Source: Microvirga massiliensis
GTDB lineage: Bacteria > Pseudomonadota > Alphaproteobacteria > Rhizobiales > Beijerinckiaceae
NCBI RefSeq assembly: GCF_001006805.1
Contig: NZ_LN811353.1
Coordinates: forward strand, 531,311 to 595,310
Reading direction: 5' to 3'
Length of the DNA: 64,000 nt
A program made the position numbers and the translations under genes. Shown here piece by piece: positions 52,755-61,989 of this stretch (positions are counted from its first letter, which is position 1; each line of letters begins with the position of its first letter). The notes under the pieces are model-generated. The model ran no database searches. It was given only the letters and a program-made list of their open reading frames with translations, and was not told the DNA's origin.

Positions 52755-53738
52755 CTAACCGCCCCCTACCGTGACGACGAGCTTGCCCTGCACGCGCCGC
52801 TCCTGCACCTCACGCAGAGCGAGGACCGCGTCCTCAAGCGGATAAGCGTTCGCCACATGGGGGCGGATCTGCCCGGCCTCGTACCAGGCGATCAATTGGG
52901 CGAGGTTCGCGCGGTTGCGCTCCGGCGTGCGCTCCGCGAAGGAACCCCAGAACACGCCCACGACCTGGCACCCTTTCAGCAGCACGAGGTTGAGCGGCAG
53001 TTTCGGGATCTCCCCCGCCGCGAAGCCCACGACGAGGAAGCGTCCCTCCCAGGCGATCGACCGCAGGGCTGGTTCCGCGAGATCGCCACCGACGGGATCG
53101 AACACCACGTCCACGCCGCGCCCGCCGGTCAGCTCCTTCAGCCGCGCGCGAAGGTCCTCCTGTCCGTAATTGATCGTGTGGGTCGCTCCGTGCCGGCGGG
53201 CCAGCTCGAGCTTCTCCTCCGACGAGGCAGCCGCAATGACCGTCGCGCCGAGCGCAACCCCGATCTCGACCGCGGCGAGGCCGACCCCGCCGGCCGCCCC
53301 GAGGACGAGGAGCGTCTCACTGGGCTGGATCACAGCCCGATCCTTGAGGGCGTGTATGGCCGTGGCGTAGGTGAGGAACAGCCCCGAGGCGACCACATCG
53401 TCGATGCTCGCCGGGAGTTTCAGAGTCTGGCTTGCCTTGGCGACAGCCTTCTCGGCAAAGCCTCCCCACAGAGTCACGGCGGCGACCCGGTCACCGGCCT
53501 CGAACCCCTCGACACCAGGCCCGATCGCGCTGATCACGCCCGCGACTTCGCCGCCGGGCGCAAACGGGCGCTCGGGCCTGAACTGATAGCGCCCCTGCAC
53601 GATCAGCACGTCGGGGAAGTTCACCCCGGCCGCATGGACATCGATGACGACCTCGCCCGGTCCGGGGACCGGATCCGGGAGATCGCCGATCGCGAGTGTG
53701 TCGATCGGACCAAATTCGAAGCACACCAGACCCTTCAT
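52755..53738 (-). CDS. NADPH:quinone oxidoreductase family protein (zinc-independent MDR)
   Basis: A 327-residue medium-chain reductase. The NADPH motif GAAGGVGLAAVEIG near 145, DVVFDPVGGDLAE and the absence of structural zinc cysteines place it with QorA-like quinone/enoyl reductases. It reduces quinones or alpha,beta-unsaturated carbonyl compounds. ATG start after AGGAGGGATCAC. Stands alone. Confidence 0.92.
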   Translation of the reverse strand: MKGLVCFEFGPIDTLAIGDLPDPVPGPGEVVIDVHAAGVNFPDVLIVQGRYQFRPERPFAPGGEVAGVISAIGPGVEGFEAGDRVAAVTLWGGFAEKAVAKASQTLKLPASIDDVVASGLFLTYATAIHALKDRAVIQPSETLLVLGAAGGVGLAAVEIGVALGATVIAAASSEEKLELARRHGATHTINYGQEDLRARLKELTGGRGVDVVFDPVGGDLAEPALRSIAWEGRFLVVGFAAGEIPKLPLNLVLLKGCQVVGVFWGSFAERTPERNRANLAQLIAWYEAGQIRPHVANAYPLEDAVLALREVQERRVQGKLVVTVGGG

Positions 53739-54479
53739 GTGATCCCTCCTCCATGCCCACTCTCGCGGAGTTTCGATGCTGATGATTCCGTCCCGAATCC
53801 GCCGATGCGTATTCGGTGTTGTGTCCTACCGTAACTTCGGGCACGTGAATGCGTCGCCGCCGCGCCGCGAACATGCCGAACGTTAACGGGTACTGACGCC
53901 CGCCGGCTAGTCCATGGCCACACAGGAGTTGCCGGTCTGGATCAGACCTTCCCGCCCGCTGAAGCGCGGCGCCTTGCGATGCGGCTGGAGTTTCACGACA
54001 CGCCCAGGCACGGGAGCTGGCTCAAGCAAACCAAACTCCGCCGCCTCTATCCTGCATCATCCCCTTAGCCCAGGACTAGACTAGGCCATGCCCAGAGCAC
54101 GACCCACCAGTCCGACTCCCGCAGCCTGAAGGGCAATCTCCTCAACGCTCGCGACCGGCTGGGCCAGACTATCCTCAAGATCGTTGCGCGCGACGAGGAG
54201 GTCCTCGTCGCGCTGCGCCAGCAGAACTCGACCGCCGGCATTCGGCGCTGCTCGCAGTGCAGCCAAGCTCGCTGAGACACTCTCCCAGCGTGCAGGGCAA
54301 GCTTGACGGTGTTGTAGATAGCCGACTTTGTTGCCCCGAGGTCACCTTCCATACACTTTGAAGAAAGCGCCCTAGCTGAGCATCGGCAACGCTCGAGCTT
54401 CGCGGCCTTGGACAGCTGCAGCCACCCTGGTCTTTCGGAGCGGGTAGCGCCCCTTAGGCCCGGCTCTGGGCCCAGCCTT
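53739..54479. other. Gene-poor stretch with decayed coding sequence
   Basis: About 740 bases without an intact gene. A stretch at 54081-54266 on the minus strand reads like an old coding frame (LAALRAAPNAGGRVLLAQRD) but has no sensible start or continuation, and neighbouring frames are broken by stops. I cannot name the original gene. Base composition is slightly lower in GC than the adjoining genes. Confidence 0.4.
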
Positions 54480-54513
54480 TCAGGTAGGCTATAGTGTCAG
54501 GTAGGCTATAGTG
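54480..54513 (+). repeat. Two exact 17-base tandem repeats upstream of the Sia-like operon
   Basis: tcaggtaggctatagtg occurs twice without spacing, 120 bases before the SiaA-like start. It may be a regulator binding site or promoter-spacer duplication; tandem exact copies can also change by slippage. Confidence 0.75.
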
Positions 54514-54632
54514 CCCTGCTCTTTGTGGCGTCATTTTTCATTGCGCTTGACGGCCACTGCGAAAGCGTCGGTACACGCCTTCATCTCAACACGCTTGCGT
54601 GGTGGAGCAGTCAGGCGGGGAGCGCCTCGGCA

Positions 54633-57137
54633 ATGACGACAGCGCGAGAATACGCGGCAAACGCGACCACGGGTCTGTTCGCGGACCTGAACATCTCCCC
54701 AACCGAGCGTGATGCCGTTGCCGGCGTCATCGAGAATCTCCTGAAAGACGTAATGCTCGAGCGGGAGGCTGTGGAGCGGGAGCGAGCCGCGGAGGCGCAG
54801 GCGTCGCAGCAGCGCTTGACGCATCTGCTGAACTCCTCGCCTGCAGTGACGTACAGCTTCAAGGCGTCCGGTGATTTCACGCCGAACTTCGTCAGCGAAA
54901 ATCTCAGACGAGTGCTTGGGTACGAGCCGAGTGATTATCTCGCGGATCCGAACTTCTGGCGAGACCGGGTTCATCCGGACGATCTGACACGAGTCGAGGA
55001 GGAAATTTCTCGCCTTTTCGGCAATGGTGTCCACGCCCTGGAATATCGCTTCCGTCGGCATGACGGATCGTACTGCTGGGTGGAGGACGAACAGCATCTG
55101 ATACGCGACGAAGCCGGTGCCCCACTCGAGATCATCGGGTCCTGGAGTGACATCAGCGCACGGAAGCAGGCCGAGGAAGCGAAAGACGACGCCCAATCGC
55201 GCTTGACCCGGCTGCTCGCCGCTTCGCCGGCGGTGGTCTACAGTTTCGAAGCGTGCGGGGACTACCGGCCAACCTTCGTGAGCGAGAACATTCGGGACTG
55301 GTTGGGGTACGAGCCTTGGGAATATCTCGAAAGCCCGGATTTCTGGCGACGCTGCGTTCACCACGACGATCTTGCCGCCGTCGAGGCCGAGTTCTCGCAT
55401 CTGTTCGAGAGGGGGCGCCACACCGTAGAGTATCGATTTCTCAAAAGCGATGGCAGTTACTGCTGGGTCAGCGACGAATGGCGCCTGGTGCTCAATGAAG
55501 CCGGGCAACCTTTCGAGGTGGTCGGATCGTGGAGTGATATCACGGCACGCAAGACGGCCGAGGAAGCGGCTGCGGCCGCGCGGGCGCGCATCGCTCGCCT
55601 GCTCGCCGGCTCGCCGGCGGTGATCTACAGTTTCAACGCGACCGGCAATTATGCGCCAACCTATATCAGCGAGAACATCAGGGATCTCTTAGGTTATGAC
55701 CCTGACGAGTACCTGCAGAGCCCGGATTTCTGGCGGGAGCGGGTCCATCCTGATGACCTGTCGCGCATTCTCGGCAGCTATACCCGGCTCTTCGAGCAGG
55801 GCCGCCTCACCGCGGAATATCGATTCCGCAAGAAGGATGGCAGCTACTGCTGGATCAACGATGACCTGCTCCTGGTGCGCGGTCGCGCGGGAGAGCCGAT
55901 CGAGGTTGTCGGGGCGTGGAGCGACATCGGCGCCCGGAAGCTGGCAGAGGAAGCCCAGCGCGAGACCGAGCAGCGACTGATCGACGCCATAGAAAGCATT
56001 GACGAGGGCTTCGCCTTCTACAACGCCGAGGACCGGCTCGTACTCAGCAACACGCGCTATCGGGAGTTGCTGCACGCCGACGGCATCGAGGAGATTGCCC
56101 CGGGCACGCCCTTCGAGTCGATCGTCCGCAAGGCGGTCGCCTGCGGGCGCATCCGCGATATCGGATCGGGCAGCGCGGAGCAGTGGATCGCCGACCGCCT
56201 GCAGCGCCATCGCAATCCCGGGCCTCCCATGATCCAACAGCGAACGGACGGCCGTTGGATCCAGGTCAGCGAACGTCGGGTGAGCCGCGGCGGAATCGTC
56301 ACGGTTTACAGCGACCTCACGGAATTGAAAGACAAAGAGGAGCGCGCCGCCAACGCGCATAAGCTCATTCTAGAAAGCCTGCATTACGCGAGCCGCATTC
56401 AGTCGGCGATGCTGCCGGCGCGCCATGCACTGGGCTCGATGGCACAGGATTACTTCCTGATCTGGGAGCCACGGGATATTGTCGGCGGCGACTTTTTCTG
56501 GCTGCACCACAGCCGCAGCGGACATTACATCATCGTAGGCGACTGCACGGGTCATGGCGTGCCCGGCGCCTTCATGACGCTCATTGCCTGTGGACTGCTC
56601 GACCGGCATTTGCGCTCCCTCGAAGAGCCATCGCCGAAGCTGCTGCTGGAGCTGCTCCATCGCGACCTGAAGACGATCCTGGGCCAGGATCAAGACCTGG
56701 AGGGCGAGACCGACGACGGTCTCGACGCCGGCGTCTGCTTCATCAGTCCTGCCGAACGCAAGCTGGTGTTCGCCGGCGCGCATCTCTCACTGTGGCAGGC
56801 GCACGACGGCACGATCGACGAGATCAGAGGCGATCGGGCCGGCATCGGCTATCGCCGCGTTCCACTGGGTATGAACTTCAGCAACACGATATTGGACCTT
56901 GCCGAGGGCGAGTCATACTACATGACCACCGACGGCCTCATCGAACAGATCGGCTGCGAAACTCACCGCGCCTATGGACGCAAGCGTTTCATCGAGGTCA
57001 TCGCCCGACACCGGGGGAACCCGATGTCGGAGCAGCGCGATGCGCTGATCGCGGCCCTCACTCGGCATCAGGGGACGGAGCAGCGCCGTGACGACGTTAC
57101 CGTCATCGGCTTTGTTCCCTCTGCAATACAGGGGTGA
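54633..57137 (+). CDS. SiaA-like PP2C (SpoIIE) phosphatase with a PAS array
   Basis: An 834-residue soluble protein. Three near-identical PAS-PAC repeats (about 60-180, 186-310, 316-440; shared motifs LLxSPAVxYSF, FVSENxRxxLGYEP, YRFxxxDGSYCW) precede a fourth, different PAS (446-568) and a C-terminal SpoIIE/PP2C phosphatase (575-830). Phosphatase metal motifs are GGDFF at 618-622, [14 protein letters not shown] at 635-648, TTDGLIEQ at 765-772 and [10 protein letters not shown] at 818-827. SiaA of P. aeruginosa has a membrane HAMP sensor instead; this one senses inside the cell. It should dephosphorylate the SiaC-like protein. Start at 54633 after GGGGAG; a GTG 108 bases upstream lacks a ribosome site. 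Confidence 0.9.
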   Translation: MTTAREYAANATTGLFADLNISPTERDAVAGVIENLLKDVMLEREAVERERAAEAQASQQRLTHLLNSSPAVTYSFKASGDFTPNFVSENLRRVLGYEPSDYLADPNFWRDRVHPDDLTRVEEEISRLFGNGVHALEYRFRRHDGSYCWVEDEQHLIRDEAGAPLEIIGSWSDISARKQAEEAKDDAQSRLTRLLAASPAVVYSFEACGDYRPTFVSENIRDWLGYEPWEYLESPDFWRRCVHHDDLAAVEAEFSHLFERGRHTVEYRFLKSDGSYCWVSDEWRLVLNEAGQPFEVVGSWSDITARKTAEEAAAAARARIARLLAGSPAVIYSFNATGNYAPTYISENIRDLLGYDPDEYLQSPDFWRERVHPDDLSRILGSYTRLFEQGRLTAEYRFRKKDGSYCWINDDLLLVRGRAGEPIEVVGAWSDIGARKLAEEAQRETEQRLIDAIESIDEGFAFYNAEDRLVLSNTRYRELLHADGIEEIAPGTPFESIVRKAVACGRIRDIGSGSAEQWIADRLQRHRNPGPPMIQQRTDGRWIQVSERRVSRGGIVTVYSDLTELKDKEERAANAHKLILESLHYASRIQSAMLPARHALGSMAQDYFLIWEPRDIVGGDFFWLHHSRSGHYIIVGDCTGHGVPGAFMTLIACGLLDRHLRSLEEPSPKLLLELLHRDLKTILGQDQDLEGETDDGLDAGVCFISPAERKLVFAGAHLSLWQAHDGTIDEIRGDRAGIGYRRVPLGMNFSNTILDLAEGESYYMTTDGLIEQIGCETHRAYGRKRFIEVIARHRGNPMSEQRDALIAALTRHQGTEQRRDDVTVIGFVPSAIQG

Positions 57138-57140
57138 TCC

Positions 57141-57710
57141 ATGCTGGCCAAGGACCTGCTCGAATTCCAGAACCAATTGCGCAGTGCCGGCGTGATGTTC
57201 GCCTATTGCGGCTATGTCACCGAGCCGGTGCTGGCTGGCGTCGGCGAAGCACTCAAGCAGAAGCTCGCCATCGACGACCTGGACACCAGGACCGCGCGGA
57301 GCGTCTTCGCCGTCTTCGTCGAGCAGATGCAGAACATCATCCGCTATTCGGCAGACCGGGAAGGGCCGCGCCCGGATTCCAGGGGCGAAGGTGCAACGCC
57401 CCGGGAGCTCCGGTTCGGTATCATGACGATCGGTCGCCAAGCCGGTTCCTTCGTCGTCAGAGCGGGCAACCTTCTCGAGAAGGCCGACATCGAGCAGCTG
57501 CGGACCAAGCTCGAGCAGATCCGCAATGCCGACCGGGATCGGCTCAAGGTGATGTACAAGGAGAATCTGAAATCGGAGCCGGAAGACGGCTCGAGGGGCG
57601 CCGGCGTCGGTTTCATCGAAATCGCCCGGCGGGCATCGAAGCCGATCGAGTTCGATTTCGCAGACTTCGATGACCGCTTTGCTTTCTTCGCTCTCGAAGC
57701 TGAGATCTGA
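57141..57710 (+). CDS. siaB: SiaB family protein kinase
   Basis: A 189-residue protein of the SiaB (DUF6272) family. EQMQNIIRYS at residues 61-70 is the N-box-like ATP/magnesium motif of GHKL-type kinases and GSFVVRAGNLLEKADIE is a family segment. SiaB phosphorylates the SiaC regulatory protein and opposes the SiaA phosphatase. It starts 3 bases after the phosphatase stop and 20 bases before siaC, so the order siaA-siaB-siaC is that of the P. aeruginosa operon. Confidence 0.9.
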   Translation: MLAKDLLEFQNQLRSAGVMFAYCGYVTEPVLAGVGEALKQKLAIDDLDTRTARSVFAVFVEQMQNIIRYSADREGPRPDSRGEGATPRELRFGIMTIGRQAGSFVVRAGNLLEKADIEQLRTKLEQIRNADRDRLKVMYKENLKSEPEDGSRGAGVGFIEIARRASKPIEFDFADFDDRFAFFALEAEI

Positions 57711-57730
57711 GCACGCAGGGGACGTGCATC

Positions 57731-58123
57731 ATGACGAATCTGAAGATCGCTGCCACGGATCGAACGCCCGAGATCGATTTCGACTTCGACGGCAACCATT
57801 TGAGGCTCCAAGGCGAATCCTACCCGGAGGATGCGGCTGCGTTCTACGGTCCGGTCTTTGCGGCGCTCGATGATTATCTTGCAGGGCTCGGCGACGGCGC
57901 CTGCCGCTTCGACTTCGAGCTGATCTACTTCAACAGCTCGAGCGCCAAGGCAATCATGTTGCTCCTGGAGAAACTGGAGGAAGCGGCAGCCTCGGGCGCA
58001 ACGGTGACCGTCAGCTGGTACTACGACGAGGAGGACGACACCATGAAGGAACTCGGCCAGGAATTCGGAGAGGACGTCGAGCATGCCGAATTCCAGCTCG
58101 AGAAGCTGGCGACCAGACCATGA
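57731..58123 (+). CDS. siaC: SiaC family regulatory phosphoprotein
   Basis: A 130-residue protein of the DUF1987/SiaC family: TPEIDFDFDGNHLRLQGES with YPED, then ELIYFNSSSAKAIMLLLEKL. In P. aeruginosa SiaC, T68 in a matching LNTSS motif is the phosphosite; here S69 in FNSSS takes the place. Unphosphorylated SiaC binds and activates the cyclase SiaD. It overlaps the cyclase gene by ATGA, which strongly ties it to that enzyme. Confidence 0.92.
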   Translation: MTNLKIAATDRTPEIDFDFDGNHLRLQGESYPEDAAAFYGPVFAALDDYLAGLGDGACRFDFELIYFNSSSAKAIMLLLEKLEEAAASGATVTVSWYYDEEDDTMKELGQEFGEDVEHAEFQLEKLATRP

Positions 58124-59181
58124 CCTTTGCCCTCTTCGAGCACGAGGAAGCTGTCATCGCGCGGGCCCGCGCCCTCGCCGAGTCCGGCGGGGTCGATGTT
58201 GCAGCCTTCATCGAGCTCCTGAGAGATTATGAGAGATTATTCAAGACGACCCGCCGGCTCGTGCGTCTGTCCGACCGCAATGAGGCTGCCTTGAGTGCGA
58301 TGGCCGAGACGCAGCGACACGCCGTGGAAGCGGTCACCCAGAAGAACAGGGAGCTGGAAGTTCTTTCGAACAAGCTCTCGAAGTATCTTTCGCCGCAGGT
58401 CTACGCGTCGATCTTTTCGGGTGACCAGGAAGTGAAGCTGGAAAGCCAGCGAAAGAAGCTGACGGTCTTCTTCTCGGATATCGCCAACTTCACCGAGGCG
58501 ACCGACAAGATGGAATCGGAGGATCTGACTCAGCTCCTCAACCAGTACCTGACCGAGATGTCCAAGGTAGCACTCGAATTCGGAGCAACGATCGACAAGT
58601 ATGTCGGCGACTCGATCATGATCTTTTTTGGTGATCCCGAGACGCGTGGTGTCAGAGAGGATGCGCTCGTCTGCGTCAGAATGGCCGTCGCCATGCAGGC
58701 GCGGATGCGTGAGCTCGCGGCTGTCTGGCGCAAGTCAGGGATTGAAACCCCGCTCAGCTGCCGGATCGGGATACACACCGGCTACTGCACTGTCGGAAAC
58801 TTCGGAAGCGAGGACCGCATGGACTACACCATTATCGGCAGTACCGTGAATCTTGCCTCCCGCCTGGAACGCGAAGCACCCATTGGGGGTATCCTGATCA
58901 GCTATGAGACCTATGCACACGTCAGAGATCAGGTTGACTGCAGAGAGCGTGGCGAGATCCGGGTCAAGGGAATCGCATACCCGACTGCAACCTATGAGGT
59001 GATCGACCTCTTCGAAAATATCGAGCCTCGGAAGCGGTTGCTGAATGCGGATCTCCCACATCTCAGGCTCGAATTTGACCCTGGCCGCATGTCGGCGGAG
59101 GAACAGAGCCAGGCGATGCAGGTCCTCCAGGAAGCCTTGGCACGCATTCAGAGCGACTCTCACCTTGGCACGCCGAGATAG
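58120..59181 (+). CDS. Class III nucleotidyl cyclase in the SiaD position
   Basis: A 353-residue cytosolic protein. Residues 25-90 form a stalk (LLRDYERLFKTTRRLVRLSD then RNEAALSAMAETQ) of the kind found in SiaD-type cyclases, with coiled-coil continuing to about 88. Residues 110-300 are a class III cyclase domain with metal D120 (FFSDIANFT) and D164 (KYVGDSIMIFFG), purine-selecting K160 and T237 (MDYTIIG), and N244/R248 (NLASR), all intact. So it should make cAMP, not c-di-GMP; no GGDEF motif exists. It is the last gene of the Sia-like operon. Confidence 0.9.
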   Translation: MTFALFEHEEAVIARARALAESGGVDVAAFIELLRDYERLFKTTRRLVRLSDRNEAALSAMAETQRHAVEAVTQKNRELEVLSNKLSKYLSPQVYASIFSGDQEVKLESQRKKLTVFFSDIANFTEATDKMESEDLTQLLNQYLTEMSKVALEFGATIDKYVGDSIMIFFGDPETRGVREDALVCVRMAVAMQARMRELAAVWRKSGIETPLSCRIGIHTGYCTVGNFGSEDRMDYTIIGSTVNLASRLEREAPIGGILISYETYAHVRDQVDCRERGEIRVKGIAYPTATYEVIDLFENIEPRKRLLNADLPHLRLEFDPGRMSAEEQSQAMQVLQEALARIQSDSHLGTPR

Positions 59182-59298
59182 GAGCACGAGCCGCGAGCTT
59201 TTCCCCGGGCGGCACTCCCAAGCGCCGATCCGCCAGCATTGATTCAAGGTATGCTTGCGGAAAGCAATGCCTCAAGATACAGCAATGTCCTGCTGGGC

Positions 59299-60249
59299 TC
59301 AGCGAATTGCAGTCGGATTGATGATGGCTTGAACGCCGCCGGTCATCTTCGATGCGCCAAGGACGAACATGAACTCATAGCCCCTATCCTGCGCGAGCTG
59401 CGCCGTGTTCATGTTCTCGAGAATGTAGATGCCGTTCCTCGGTATCAATATCTGGTGCACTTCGAAGATCCCGACGCCCGGCTCGGACGGGATGGCCTCA
59501 AGACCCCAGCTGTCGGCCCCGACTGCGACGACCTCCTTGCTCGCGAGATATTCGGCTCCTTCCTTCCCGAGACCCGGCTCACCGGCGAGGTAGCGCTTGT
59601 CGTCCTTGCCCACGAGCGACAGCCAGCCGGTATGGAAGAGCACGACGTCCCCTTTCCGGATCTCGACGCCCTGCTTGGCGGCGACCTCGTCGATCTCCTT
59701 GCGATTGAAGGCAGTGCCCTCCGGCACGACGTCCTTGCCGTAATGGGCCGCCATATCGAGCAGGACGCCGCGCGTCACGATGTTCGGAACCTTCTCGATT
59801 TCGAGCTTGGTCAGTCCGTTCGCCTGTACGAAGTCGCTGTTCTCGTTGCAGTTGTAATAGACGTTGTCGACGCCGATATGGGCCAGACCGTCGATCTGCG
59901 AGCCGGTGCCGACATAGCCCATATAGATGTCGTCGTTGTAGTTGGTCTTCGTAGGACCGAGTCCCACACCGCCGACCTAGCCGGGTTGATTGATCGCGAG
60001 AGCCCAGCTGCGTGGGCCATAGGCGGGTGTCTTCGAACTCGTTTCCGCGCCGAGCGAGTAGGGCTTGCCGGTCTTGACGAGCTTCGCGGCGTTGAGCGCC
60101 ACCTCAGGCGTGAGGAGGTTTGCGGCTCCGATCTCGTCGTTCGGTCCGTATTTCGACTTACACCAGGTTTGGGAATCCTGCGCCTGCGCGCCAAATGCCA
60201 GAAAACTCGTCACGGCGGCAACTGCGAGCGCAGGCCCGAGCATTATCAT
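59299..60249 (-). pseudogene. Exported cyclase family (kynurenine formamidase-like) gene split by an in-frame amber codon
   Basis: Without the stop the frame encodes 316 residues. Signal peptide 1-23 (MIMLGPALAVAAVTSFLAFG to AQAQ), then the Cyclase-family fold, with NQPG at residue 90, TAG at 59977-59979 (codon 91), and VGGVGLGPTKTNYNDD continuing in the same frame. Downstream VGTGSQIDGLAHIGVDN and VLFHTGWLS hold the metal-site residues of the family. A single base change from a tyrosine codon would restore it. Either a pseudogene or a sequence error; readthrough is possible but less likely. Confidence 0.75.
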
Positions 60250-60348
60250 CGCATGTCCTCCTTGGTTGAACGCGTGTCCCCCAACGAGCGGAGCGACCTC
60301 CGTCTTGATGCGCTTCTTGGAGCCGGCGGCTGGCGAGGATGATTCTCC

Positions 60349-61974
60349 TCAGGCAGCCGAACTCTTGACCGCCGCATTCGCGGAAAGCTCCTCACGCAAC
60401 ACGCGCTTGATCAACTTCCCGTTCGCATTCCGAGGCAACGGGTCGGAGCGGATCGTGATTCCTTCCGGCACCTTGTAATCGGACAGCCGCTCCGCACAGA
60501 AAGCGCGGATCTCCTCGGATGTGATTGTCCCGCTGCGCGTGACCACGAAAGCATGGACGCGTTCGCCGAGCACCGGGCAGGGCGTTGCGACGACGGCGCA
60601 TTCGACGATGTCGGGATGAGCGGCGAGCACACTCTCGACTTCGGCCGTGTAGATCTTGTGGCCGCCGCGATTGATCATGTCCTTCTTGCGATCGAGAACA
60701 CGGACGAACCCGTCCTCGTCGATCGAACCGATGTCGCCGGAATGCCAGAACCCGCCCGTGATGTTCTCGGCGGTCGCCGCCGGATTGTTCCAGTATCCCT
60801 GCACGACCGACGGTCCATGGATCCAGATTTCGCCCACCTCGCCACGGGGCACCTCCCGCCCGGAATCGTCGACGACGATGACAGTCGCACCGGGCACCGG
60901 CTTGCCAACGCTATCCGCGTGTGTGGCGGTATGGACGGGCGGCATCAGGGTGGTCGGCGAGGTCGTCTCCGTTGCGCCATAGGCATTCATCAGGAGAAGG
61001 TTGGGCAGCTTCTCGGCGAGTCGCGCGATGATCGCTTCCGGCATCGGCGATCCGCCATAGCCGCCGACGCGCCACGCCGACAGGTCGTAGGATTCGAAAT
61101 CGGGCTGCAGCAGGCACAGGCTGTACATCGCCGGCACGATGATCGTGTGCGTCATGCGCTCCTGGGCGGCGAGACGGAGGAAATCCGGAGCCTTGAAAGT
61201 GGGCAGGATGATCAGGGTGCCGCCACACCGGGTGATGGCGGCGATGTTGGCGATCAGCCCGGTGACATGAGTGAGCGGCACGGCCGCGACGGAGCGGTCC
61301 CGGGAGGTCAGCCCCATGCATGTCTCGTAGACCATCGCGGAATGGACGATGTTGAGATGACTGAGCATCGCGCCTTTGGGCCGGCCCGTCGTGCCCGACG
61401 TATAGAGAATCGAAGCGGTGTCTTCCTCCCGGACCATCGGGGGTTCAGGGATGTGTCCGATCCCGGATAGAAGCGACCCGAACGAGAGGAAGCCCTCGCT
61501 CGCACCGACGACGATGCGATGCTGCAGGCCGGGCACGTCCGACGCGGACGGCGCCCGCTGCACGAGATCTGAATCGCAAATGAGCACACGGGCGCCGCAG
61601 TCGTTCAGGATATGGGCAATCTCCGGTGTCTGTTGGCGGATGCTCAGCGGAACTGAGATCGCGCCGAGCCATGCCGCCGCAAAGATGCTGAGGACGAACT
61701 CAGTGCGGTTGCCCACGAGGAGCGCGATCCGGTCACCGGGGCCGACGCCGAGCCTTGCGAGACCCGCGGCGATCCGTCCGGACAGATCGCAGAGCTCCTT
61801 CCAGGTGAAGCGCCGGCCGTCACAGACGAGCCCCTCGCCATGGCCACTGCGCAGCACGGCTCCGGCGAGAAGCGCATGCAGGCTGCCGGGCCGCTCCGCA
61901 AAGCATGGAATGACTCGATCGCCGTAATGCGCTTCGAGGCGCATCGGGGGTTGACGATCACTCAGCCACTCCAT
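60349..61974 (-). CDS. Acyl-CoA ligase (AMP-binding enzyme)
   Basis: A 541-residue adenylate-forming enzyme. The P-loop is YTSGTTGRPKGAMLSHLN near 195, then NAYGATETTSPTTLMP near 330, SGDIGSIDEDGFVRVLDRKK near 420 and the catalytic lysine in PRNANGKLIKRVL near 525. It activates a carboxylic acid with ATP and CoA. It is the last gene of a leftward operon with the acyl-CoA dehydrogenase and kinase-like gene, 15 bases after the former. In the Lva pathway the comparable LvaE activates levulinate/4-hydroxyacids. Confidence 0.9.
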   Translation of the reverse strand: MEWLSDRQPPMRLEAHYGDRVIPCFAERPGSLHALLAGAVLRSGHGEGLVCDGRRFTWKELCDLSGRIAAGLARLGVGPGDRIALLVGNRTEFVLSIFAAAWLGAISVPLSIRQQTPEIAHILNDCGARVLICDSDLVQRAPSASDVPGLQHRIVVGASEGFLSFGSLLSGIGHIPEPPMVREEDTASILYTSGTTGRPKGAMLSHLNIVHSAMVYETCMGLTSRDRSVAAVPLTHVTGLIANIAAITRCGGTLIILPTFKAPDFLRLAAQERMTHTIIVPAMYSLCLLQPDFESYDLSAWRVGGYGGSPMPEAIIARLAEKLPNLLLMNAYGATETTSPTTLMPPVHTATHADSVGKPVPGATVIVVDDSGREVPRGEVGEIWIHGPSVVQGYWNNPAATAENITGGFWHSGDIGSIDEDGFVRVLDRKKDMINRGGHKIYTAEVESVLAAHPDIVECAVVATPCPVLGERVHAFVVTRSGTITSEEIRAFCAERLSDYKVPEGITIRSDPLPRNANGKLIKRVLREELSANAAVKSSAA

Positions 61975-61989
61975 CGCCTTGCTCCCGAC

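Noticed and set aside
53739..54479. Possible integrated element or transposase remnant
   Set aside because: No inverted terminal repeats, target duplication or transposase motif can be seen; only decayed frames.
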